A stretch of 15,222 nucleotides of DNA from an uncultured Kingella sp. (GTDB taxonomy: Bacteria > Pseudomonadota > Gammaproteobacteria > Burkholderiales > Neisseriaceae), in assembly GCA_916720425.1 (NCBI GenBank), contig CAKARD010000024.1, positions 1 to 15,222 of the forward strand. Reading direction: 5' to 3'. The notes under the pieces are model-generated. The model searched no databases. It had not been told where the DNA came from and worked only from the letters and a program-made list of their open reading frames with translations. Of the stretch, positions 1 through 5,745 are shown in pieces. Numbering within the stretch: position 1 is the first letter of the stretch; the number at the start of each line of letters is the position of its first letter. Both the position numbers and the translations under genes were made by a program.

Positions 1-115
1 TATTAAAATGCAACGAGAAGCCGTACGTCGCCAATTGTATCGACAAGAAATGCAACGTAATCAAGAGCAATTTGTTGGACAATTACTGCAAAATGCAGTA
101 ATAAGAGAGTATTAA
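1..115 (+). CDS. 3' end of an unidentified protein gene (partial)
   Basis: An open frame enters from the left edge and stops at TAA 113-115, giving about 37 C-terminal residues. They are rich in Gln, Arg and Glu (for example QREAVRRQLYRQEMQRNQEQ) and look like an amphipathic or coiled-coil tail ending in REY. No family can be assigned from this fragment. A strong terminator begins six bases after the stop, which supports this being a real gene end. The frame choice rests on its lack of stops and on the terminator position. Confidence 0.5.
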   Translation, partial: IKMQREAVRRQLYRQEMQRNQEQFVGQLLQNAVIREY

Positions 116-120
116 AAATA

Positions 121-150
121 AAAGGTTTGCGCTTGGATACGCAAACCTTT
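121..150. terminator. Bidirectional intrinsic terminator
   Basis: A perfect 11-bp inverted repeat (AAAGGTTTGCG at 121-131, CGCAAACCTTT at 140-150) encloses an 8-nt loop. Read on the minus strand it is followed by a T-rich run (TATTTTTAA), and on the plus strand by the last T residues of the arm plus TT. It lies between the + strand gene ending at 115 and the minus-strand L,D-transpeptidase ending at 154, so it probably ends both transcripts. Confidence 0.85.
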
Positions 151-153
151 TTG

Positions 154-1131
154 TTATGGTATAGGTGTTAGGGGCATTTCGGTGAGATCTGGTGTATCAA
201 ATACTGAAGTGCCTTTAAATTCAGAGGATTGGGTACGATTAGTAATAGAAGTTTTTGCTGTTTCATCTGTTGCATCTACTTCAATTTCGCTACCTTCTGG
301 CAATATCTCATCTTTGGATTGTGGGCGTATAGATTGCGTTGTTCCTTTGGCAATCGTCAAATGTGCCGTACCACTGTTCCAAGCCACAGAAACCAAATCG
401 CCAACAATTTTGCCATTGCCTTTACATGTTAAACAAATGGGTTTCCCTGAACGTGTTTTAATAATTTGATCAATTTGAACAGCATTAATGGCACGATTAT
501 TGGCTTTGCTCCATGCATTGATACTTTGTTTAAGCGCATTGATTTTAAGAGATTTTTTGTTATATGGATCTTTAAATACGGCCAGCCACAAATTGCCTGC
601 CCCATCTTGGTTTAATGCTGCTAACTCATAGCTAACTGTTGCAGGCGTACCTGTGCTTACTGTTTTAGCAAATTCCACGGCTTGTTCAGATTTCATGCGT
701 ACACAGCCATGACTGACCACACCTGGAACACTGCGTGGGTTGCTGGTTCCATGTATACCCAGACCCAGACGCGGTTCTCCCAAGCGCACAAACACAGGGC
801 CTAATGGGTTATTTGGGCCTGGAGGAATGCTTTTAACGCCATCTTTGCGCTCTTTTTGAATAGATAAAGGGATATGCCATGTGGGATTGAAAGCTTTCGC
901 GCCAATTTTATGTTCCCCCAAATTGGTTTGCGTCATGGCTTTTCCAACACCTACGGGATAAACTTTTTGTAAACGACCGTTTTGGTATAAAAATAGGCGT
1001 TGTTGAGGGATATTAATGATAACATGATACCCTTGTGAAACAGGGGCAACATCAGGAACAGGTGTGGTTTGGGCGGCCCAAATAGGGATAGAAACGGTAA
1101 GCAAAATGCCACCGAAAAAAGCAAATTTCAT
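154..1131 (-). CDS. Exported L,D-transpeptidase (YkuD/ErfK family)
   Basis: This 325-residue protein begins with a signal peptide (about residues 1-20, ending IWAA), so it should act in the periplasm on peptidoglycan. Family members make 3-3 cross-links or attach proteins to the stem peptide through a catalytic cysteine. Residues 35-170 form the YkuD domain: an IIN-QQRLFLY start, HGT at 127-129 and SHGCVR at 140-145, with Cys143 the predicted nucleophile. The C-terminal 150 residues lie outside the catalytic core and contain a CxxCxGxG motif (Cys233, Cys236) followed by a Thr/Ser/Glu-rich tail. The start is supported by an AAGAGA ribosome site and by a 4-bp ATGA overlap with the upstream VapD-like gene, so the two are probably translated together. 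The family call is secure; the exact reaction (cross-linking, protein attachment or other) cannot be told. Confidence 0.9.
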   Translation of the reverse strand: MKFAFFGGILLTVSIPIWAAQTTPVPDVAPVSQGYHVIINIPQQRLFLYQNGRLQKVYPVGVGKAMTQTNLGEHKIGAKAFNPTWHIPLSIQKERKDGVKSIPPGPNNPLGPVFVRLGEPRLGLGIHGTSNPRSVPGVVSHGCVRMKSEQAVEFAKTVSTGTPATVSYELAALNQDGAGNLWLAVFKDPYNKKSLKINALKQSINAWSKANNRAINAVQIDQIIKTRSGKPICLTCKGNGKIVGDLVSVAWNSGTAHLTIAKGTTQSIRPQSKDEILPEGSEIEVDATDETAKTSITNRTQSSEFKGTSVFDTPDLTEMPLTPIP

Positions 1132-1475
1132 AAAATTTTCTCTTGTGGGTTAATCTGATATTGAGGTGATAAGGACGCAACTGCCAAGGCTAAATCTGTC
1201 ATTTTGTGGATTTCTAACATGCGGATATCTGTTAATACGGGTAAAAACCAATCGTAAGTTTGCGCTAATTTTTGCGTGGCCAAAATGCACTGTAAAGCAT
1301 CGACATCAGGTAAACTAATGTAAAAAGCACTTTGATAGGATATAAAACCAAACTCTGACAATACTTGCGCAATATCCTGATACGCATCTTTCCAGCGCGG
1401 TGTATTGGGATACAGTTGTTTGAGTTTGCTATTATCCAAACAAAATGTGAGCGCGTAAGTCATTTTGCCATTCAA
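1128..1475 (-). CDS. VapD-family protein (Cas2-like fold), possibly catalytically altered
   Basis: This 115-residue protein matches the VapD pattern along its length: a first strand YALTF-LD, then KLKQLYPN, AYQDIAQVLSEFGF, a Q-x-x-x-Y strand, KLAQTYDWFLPVLTDIRMLEI and an MTDL end. VapD proteins are small, dimeric, Cas2-related, and at least one (Helicobacter pylori) is reported as an endoribonuclease. Here the first-strand FDL signature reads FCL (TTT TGT TTG) and the usual QGS motif reads QSA, so two conserved positions are changed, while the Asp of DIR is kept. The start is uncertain: ATG at 1475 gives MNGKMTYAL, but family members usually begin at the equivalent of MTYAL, which would be ATG at 1463. 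Neither has a clear ribosome site. The tail is about 15 residues longer than typical and overlaps the L,D-transpeptidase start by 4 bp. No toxin or antitoxin partner is visible next to it. Confidence 0.75.
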   Translation of the reverse strand: MNGKMTYALTFCLDNSKLKQLYPNTPRWKDAYQDIAQVLSEFGFISYQSAFYISLPDVDALQCILATQKLAQTYDWFLPVLTDIRMLEIHKMTDLALAVASLSPQYQINPQEKIL

Positions 1476-1488
1476 TAAAAATGAAAAA

Positions 1489-1518
1489 TTGTTATGATAC
1501 CGTAAATTATTATATAAT
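1489..1518 (+). promoter_or_regulatory. Predicted sigma-70 promoter for the small secreted protein gene
   Basis: TTGTTA (1489-1494) and TATAAT (1513-1518) are separated by 18 bp. The -10 box lies inside a perfect 12-bp palindrome (1508-1519), so a TATAAT is also present on the minus strand. It sits upstream of the ATG at 1623. A weaker alternative, TTTAGT-17-TATGAT (1548-1576), lies closer to the gene. Confidence 0.5.
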
Positions 1519-1622
1519 AGCGCAAAATAGGTTTTGAAAATTATAGTTTAGTGCGTCATTTGCAACAAATTATGATACACTCTAATTATGCTTTAAAAAA
1601 GAAAGAGATTGTAGGGGTAATT

Positions 1623-1961
1623 ATGATACGAAAAATAGTAGGTATGGGATTATTGGCTTGGGCATTTGTACCAGTTTGGGCAAAGGCAAATTCTGAAAAT
1701 TATACTTGTTATATAGGTATGCAAGAAATTTTCAATGTCTCTGTGATTTATCCTAATGAACAGCAAGCCATTTTAAATATTGACCAAGATAATATTGGTG
1801 CATCACCTCCTTTTGTCAAAAAGGGTGATCATTATGAATTGCAAGGTACTGAACATGTACTTGGCACTTGGCAACCACAAGAAAATGGTCAGGCATTGTT
1901 TACTATTAACAGCGAATCATCAAAGAACACTAGGTTTTTATCTTGCAAAAAAATAAAATAA
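1623..1961 (+). CDS. Small secreted protein with one predicted disulfide, MliC/ACP-like
   Basis: The chosen start is ATG 1623, preceded by a good ribosome site (GTAGGGG, 5-nt gap). The open frame runs back to GTG 1551, but that extension would put the signal peptide internal. The 112-residue product has a signal peptide (residues 1-22, cleavage after AKA). The mature part is about 90 residues with exactly two cysteines, one near each end (Cys29 in YTCY, Cys108 in LSCKK), which would form a disulfide in the periplasm. The pattern of an N-terminal Y-x-C, alternating hydrophobic strands, a VLGTW motif (79-83) and a C-terminal cysteine is reminiscent of the MliC lysozyme-inhibitor fold and of the neisserial adhesin complex protein. 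That link is an impression from pattern only. Export is well supported; the function is not established. Confidence 0.7.
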   Translation: MIRKIVGMGLLAWAFVPVWAKANSENYTCYIGMQEIFNVSVIYPNEQQAILNIDQDNIGASPPFVKKGDHYELQGTEHVLGTWQPQENGQALFTINSESSKNTRFLSCKKIK

Positions 1962-1971
1962 TCTGAATGAT

Positions 1972-2023
1972 GGGTGTGCAGAAGTTCATGGTTTACACAA
2001 AATCATGGAAGTGTTGTACACCC
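1972..2023 (+). repeat. 52-nt two-stem inverted repeat upstream of rlmD
   Basis: The outer stem pairs GGGTGTGCAG (1972-1981) with TTGTACACCC (2014-2023), 10 bp including two G-U pairs. The inner stem pairs 1985-1994 with 2000-2009, another 10 bp with two G-U pairs. They are separated by a small internal loop (AAG / AGTG) and capped by a 5-nt ACACA loop. It fills most of the gap between the secreted-protein gene and the rlmD start at 2043. It has only a weak T run after it (ATTTTAAT), so it is not a classic terminator. It could be a terminator or attenuator, an RNA-stabilising hairpin, or the remnant of a small palindromic element. Confidence 0.5.
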
Positions 2024-2042
2024 TGTCTTCCATTTTAATATC

Positions 2043-3356
2043 ATGACCATATCTCACACAGTTTATATTCATGCATTAGATTATGAAGGGCGTGGCGTAG
2101 CACATTATCAAGGTAAAACATTATTTGTAGAAGGTGCTTTGCCACAAGAACAGGTTCAATGTCATATTCAAAACGATAAAGGGCGTTTTGCTCTTGCTAA
2201 AATCAACCGTATTATCCAGCCATCTATTTATCGTCAAACACCATCGTGTCCGCATTTTGATCATTGTGGCGGTTGCGTGTTGCAACATGTAGAATTTAAC
2301 GCGCAAGTTGCCATGAAGCAACGAATCTTTGAAGAACAATTACAGCGTATAGGTAGAGTAACACCTCAAAATATATTGCCCCCTATTTATGGATCAGCAT
2401 GGCATTATCGTGATCGTACACGATTAAATATTGCCGTGGTGCAAGGAAAAATTCAGTTGGGTTATCAGGCTTGGCACAGCCATCGGGTGATTAATCTTGA
2501 CCAGTGTCCCGTTTTGCCTAAGCTTGTATCGGCATTTTTGCCACATATACGCACAATATTGCAAACTATTTGCGAACAACAACCACAAATACGCTTGCAA
2601 CACATAGAAATTAATCAGGCGCACAATGCCACTGCTATTTGTATTGCCAGTGATAAATCTATTGCTCATCAATACTTAAAACAATTTTATCAATCATTAC
2701 CCCGCCATCAAACATGGCAAATTTGGCAACAAGTGGGTAAAAAAATGGCACAAGTGGTTATGCCCCAAAATGCGGAACCTTTGTATTATTTATTACCCGA
2801 ATTTAATCTGAGTATGCCTTATCAAATTGGTGATTTTACTCAAATTAATACCGCGCTTAATCAGCAGATGATTAGTCGTGCCATGCGAATACTTCAGCCA
2901 AAAATTTATGAACGTATTGCCGATTTATTTTGTGGTTTGGGTAATTTTACGCTTCCCATTGCGCAAAGTGGTGCTCAAGTTGTCGGTATAGAAGGTGCAG
3001 ATTATCTTACACAACGCGCTATTGCTAATGCCCGTGCTAATGGTTTGAATAATGTGCAATTTCTTACTGCTAATCTGTTTGATATTCGAGCTCAAGACTT
3101 GGTGCAGTTAGGCTATTTTGACAAAATTCTGTTGGATCCACCACGTGCGGGAGCCTATGCTGTCGTGCAAGCTTTGCATTTTCCCTATTTACCACGCAAG
3201 ATTGTGTATGTTTCATGCAACCCTGCAACACTAGCACGAGATGCTCAGGTTTTGGTTAGCAAAGGCTATCAGTTTAAATGTGCAGGAATTATGAATATGT
3301 TTCCTCATACCGCGCACATTGAAGCAATTGCTGAATTTTGTTTAGATAATGGTTAA
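2043..3356 (+). CDS. rlmD: 23S rRNA (uracil-1939-C5)-methyltransferase RlmD
   Basis: This enzyme transfers a methyl group from SAM to U1939 of 23S rRNA. Counting from the chosen ATG 2043 (437 residues, close to the usual 430-450), the order is as follows. An N-terminal TRAM RNA-binding region (1-55) precedes 4Fe-4S cysteines at 69, 75, 78 (CPHFDHCGGC) and 155 (DQCPV). The SAM-binding motif DLFCGLGNF is at 294-302 and DPPR at 365-368. The nucleophile is Cys392 in VSCNPATLARD, and the general-base Glu427 is in HTAHIEAIA. The open frame extends back to GTG 1974, but that extension would run through the inverted repeat at 1972-2023 and adds nothing family-like, whereas MTISHTVYIHALDYEGRG is a standard start. 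No strong ribosome site precedes 2043. The gene converges on lnt, with stops only 13 bp apart and no clear terminator between. Confidence 0.93.
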   Translation: MTISHTVYIHALDYEGRGVAHYQGKTLFVEGALPQEQVQCHIQNDKGRFALAKINRIIQPSIYRQTPSCPHFDHCGGCVLQHVEFNAQVAMKQRIFEEQLQRIGRVTPQNILPPIYGSAWHYRDRTRLNIAVVQGKIQLGYQAWHSHRVINLDQCPVLPKLVSAFLPHIRTILQTICEQQPQIRLQHIEINQAHNATAICIASDKSIAHQYLKQFYQSLPRHQTWQIWQQVGKKMAQVVMPQNAEPLYYLLPEFNLSMPYQIGDFTQINTALNQQMISRAMRILQPKIYERIADLFCGLGNFTLPIAQSGAQVVGIEGADYLTQRAIANARANGLNNVQFLTANLFDIRAQDLVQLGYFDKILLDPPRAGAYAVVQALHFPYLPRKIVYVSCNPATLARDAQVLVSKGYQFKCAGIMNMFPHTAHIEAIAEFCLDNG

Positions 3357-3369
3357 TCTTGCTATATTA

Positions 3370-4896
3370 TTAACGCCAACGAATAAAAATCAATGTTATT
3401 AATATCAAAACACTAATAATGGGTAATGAACTGCCCATGCGCATATAGGGTGTTTGTCCCATGCGTCCTTGTACTGTACCCTCTAGTGTTGCAATGGTAT
3501 TGGGTGTGGCTTGGGCGATAATTTTTCCCTGATGTGAAACAATGGCAGTGGCTCCTGTATTGGTGGCACGTATCATATTGCGTCCCAGTTCCAAAGCACG
3601 TGCTTGTGATTGCTGTAGCTGTTGCCACATGGCGTTAGAATCACCATACCAAGCCATATTGCTGGCGTTGGCCAGTAATGTGGATTGTTTTGCTGATGCA
3701 ATTAGTTCATCACCAAATCCATCTTCATAGCAAATATTAAAGGCAATTTTTTGATTTGCCATATCAAAAGGTTGTTGTGCTTGCCCCCCACGCACAAAGC
3801 CTGATAGGGGCATGTGCATCATTTCGTATAAAGGATTGGTGATGAGAGGCAAAGGTTTATATTCTCCAAACGGCACCAGATGATCTTTGGCATAGAGGGG
3901 CATTTTTTCAGGATAGACAGGATCGTATTGGCTCAATAGCACTATGGCATTGAGATAATTGTTACCATCGGGGGTCAAGGCTGGGATCCCTACTGCCAAG
4001 TCGCTGCCATTATTTTGTGCGGTTTGGGCAAATTCAAACAAAACTTTTTGAGGAGTATTTTGCAGAAATTCAGGTAAGGCGGTTTCAGGTAATAATACAA
4101 TTTTTGCATGTGTTTGACGGATCTGTTCTAAATAGCGCTGATAAGTACTGGCAAAGATTTTAGGATCAAATTTTAATTGTTGTGGAATATTACCTTGTAT
4201 TAGAGCAACACTTACAGGTTCTCCTGATTCTTTGGTAAATTCATAATGGCGCAAGGCGCCGCCAGCCAGTAAGACAATTACTAGTGCCGATAAGGCGATG
4301 AGGCGTTGCTTTATTTCTGATTGATCTATTAATAAAACTAACCATGCACTTATACAAGCAGTGATAAAGGTGAGCAGATGAATGCCACCTAATGGCGCAA
4401 AACCTGCTAAAGGGCTGTTGTCAGCAATTTGCGAGTAACCCAACGCACCCCAGCCAAAACCTGTTAAGGCATGTTCCCGAGCAAATTCTCCTAACGTCCA
4501 CCACGCAGGCAGTAATAAACCTAGAGAGAAAAAACGTGATAGATGAGTATATTTACCCCAAAACCACATCGCAAAAGTAGGAAAAATCGCCAAAAATGCA
4601 GGTAATAATAAAGTTAATGGAATGGCGTGTAAATTGGATAGCCCTGATATATCGTGTAAGGCGGTATGTATCCACCAAAATTGTAAACTGTATGTAACCC
4701 AAGAAAAATAATATGTTGAACGAGCAATGGCGTGCGGTTTAAGTTCTAATAAACGAATAAATGCGCCAAATAATAAGGGCATGAGCCAAAAATGGTAATA
4801 CGGTGCAAACGCTAAAGGCATGGCTGATGCAAAAGAGGTCAAGAGCAAGATATATATCCATGGCTTTTGCCAAAATTTATCTAATTGAGTTAGCAT
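3370..4896 (-). CDS. lnt: Apolipoprotein N-acyltransferase
   Basis: Lnt adds the third acyl chain to the N-terminal cysteine of lipoproteins in the inner membrane, preparing them for Lol sorting. The 508-residue protein matches the E. coli length. Its N-terminal half (about 10-215) is a bundle of hydrophobic helices, followed by a periplasmic nitrilase domain (about 226-480) and a final transmembrane helix (490-506) ending in RWR. The catalytic triad is Glu271 (LLPETALPEF), Lys337 (YAKDHLVPFGE) and Cys389 (FNICYEDGFG). The GRNMIRATNTG motif is also present. A position normally described as Trp in E. coli (SLKWD) is Phe243 here (QLKFD), a mild aromatic change. The gene starts 4 bp after the YgfX-like stop, has no clear ribosome site of its own, and is probably translated by coupling as the last gene of a three-gene operon. 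Confidence 0.95.
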   Translation of the reverse strand: MLTQLDKFWQKPWIYILLLTSFASAMPLAFAPYYHFWLMPLLFGAFIRLLELKPHAIARSTYYFSWVTYSLQFWWIHTALHDISGLSNLHAIPLTLLLPAFLAIFPTFAMWFWGKYTHLSRFFSLGLLLPAWWTLGEFAREHALTGFGWGALGYSQIADNSPLAGFAPLGGIHLLTFITACISAWLVLLIDQSEIKQRLIALSALVIVLLAGGALRHYEFTKESGEPVSVALIQGNIPQQLKFDPKIFASTYQRYLEQIRQTHAKIVLLPETALPEFLQNTPQKVLFEFAQTAQNNGSDLAVGIPALTPDGNNYLNAIVLLSQYDPVYPEKMPLYAKDHLVPFGEYKPLPLITNPLYEMMHMPLSGFVRGGQAQQPFDMANQKIAFNICYEDGFGDELIASAKQSTLLANASNMAWYGDSNAMWQQLQQSQARALELGRNMIRATNTGATAIVSHQGKIIAQATPNTIATLEGTVQGRMGQTPYMRMGSSLPIISVLILITLIFIRWR

Positions 4897-4900
4897 AGAG

Positions 4901-5299
4901 TTATTGTTTCACTTGTTTATATTGAGCCCAAACTAAAAATTGTCTTAGGCTTTCTGGGTCTAGCATATCGGGTAAAACGCATTGCCATAATATATGTTGA
5001 TTGGGTTGTTGCCAGCGCAATACGCAAAGATAACGCCCCACCAAACTGCTAGGACACAATTGTGCTTCGGTAGCATAGTTGGGTAAAAATAATACTGCTT
5101 TTCCATCATCATACAGAACCCATTGAGTAATAGGATTACGATAATATAATGCCCAAGAACTGGCGCAAAGTATCGCTAATAATAATAAATAAAGCCTGAA
5201 TCCTGTAAAATAAAAGATTGTTGTGCTGATGAGTATGGTTGCCCAAACTAAACACAAAATACAGTATTGTCGTGATGGTGTTAAACTAACAGTATACAT
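4901..5299 (-). CDS. YgfX-like two-helix inner-membrane protein
   Basis: This 132-residue protein has two adjacent transmembrane helices (about 11-31 and 34-52). After them comes a short soluble domain beginning TQWVLYDDGKAVLFL and ending CVLPDMLDPESLRQFLVW (107-124). This is the YgfX/CptA layout: a W-x-L-x-x-DG strand after the membrane hairpin, then a PD-x-L-x-x-x-x-x-R-x-L end. In E. coli YgfX was described as the toxin partner of SdhE (YgfY), with a proposed role in cell shape or flavoprotein assembly, but no sdhE-like gene is next to it here. It overlaps the upstream gene by one base (TAATG) and is followed 4 bp later by lnt. Homology is judged by pattern and the biological role is open. 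Confidence 0.65.
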   Translation of the reverse strand: MYTVSLTPSRQYCILCLVWATILISTTIFYFTGFRLYLLLLAILCASSWALYYRNPITQWVLYDDGKAVLFLPNYATEAQLCPSSLVGRYLCVLRWQQPNQHILWQCVLPDMLDPESLRQFLVWAQYKQVKQ

Positions 5300-5652
5300 T
5301 AAACATCTGTATCAATAACATTTTCATTTTCAATGATACCATCGTGTAAATCTAATACGGTATCGTGAACGTCTAGTTCAAAAAAACGCCAAAAGTTTTC
5401 TAGGCTCAAATCGGTGGGAAATTGGTGGTTATCTAATGTCCAGCTGCTTAATTCAGCAACAAAAATGTTTTTGTAGTGCTCGTTAACATAACCAACGGCT
5501 TGTTCAGGTGTGTCAAATTCTGGTAATAAGTAAACACTGCAATTAGAACGTAATTGTGCTAATGTGAGGGTGATTTCATCATCTTGATTAAGCCAATCTA
5601 AAAATACCTGAGTGGGCTTTAGTACAACGGCCATACGGTTAACAAAATACAT
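5299..5652 (-). CDS. Conserved hypothetical cytoplasmic protein
   Basis: A 117-residue soluble protein with no signal peptide or membrane segment. It starts MYFVNRMAVVLKPTQVFLDWLN and has a YLLPEFDTPEQAV segment (41-53). A WTLDNHQFPTDLSLENFWRFFEL block (71-93) follows, and the end is strongly acidic (DLHDGIIENENVIDTDV). I associate this arrangement with a small uncharacterised family in beta- and gamma-proteobacteria, but I know no function. The start at 5652 is supported by an AGGA ribosome site (5659-5662). Its stop overlaps the YgfX-like start (TAATG), so it leads the operon with lnt last. Confidence 0.8.
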   Translation of the reverse strand: MYFVNRMAVVLKPTQVFLDWLNQDDEITLTLAQLRSNCSVYLLPEFDTPEQAVGYVNEHYKNIFVAELSSWTLDNHQFPTDLSLENFWRFFELDVHDTVLDLHDGIIENENVIDTDV

Positions 5653-5698
5653 GGTTTATCCTAATAAAAAAATGGCATTTTAACTGAAAGAAAAGTAA

Positions 5699-5732
5699 AA
5701 AAGCAGCCTAAATGATCATTTAGACTGCTTTT
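5699..5732. terminator. Strong intrinsic terminator after adhP
   Basis: A 34-nt nearly perfect palindrome: 17-base arms with a single C/A mismatch (5707 versus 5724), centred on TGATCA. On the minus strand it is followed by TTTTTTACTTTTC, so it ends the adhP transcript 14 bp after the stop. The arm core (AAGCAGCCTAAA / AAGCAGTCTAAA) resembles some Neisseriaceae uptake-sequence dialects. Confidence 0.85.
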
Positions 5733-5745
5733 AAAAAAGTGAAAC

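Noticed and set aside
463..480. TTGATCAA-like FNR half-sites inside the L,D-transpeptidase gene
   Set aside because: The half-sites have no 4-bp spacer and lie within coding sequence.
1551..1622. Upstream GTG start for the secreted protein
   Set aside because: It would bury the signal peptide and has no ribosome site, while ATG 1623 has a good one.
1974..2042. N-terminal extension of RlmD from GTG 1974
   Set aside because: The 23 extra residues have no family counterpart and run through the inverted repeat; ATG 2043 gives the normal RlmD start.
3352..3373. GTTAAT/ATTAAC repeat between rlmD and lnt as a terminator
   Set aside because: Only 6 AT-rich base pairs with an 11-nt loop; too weak to call.
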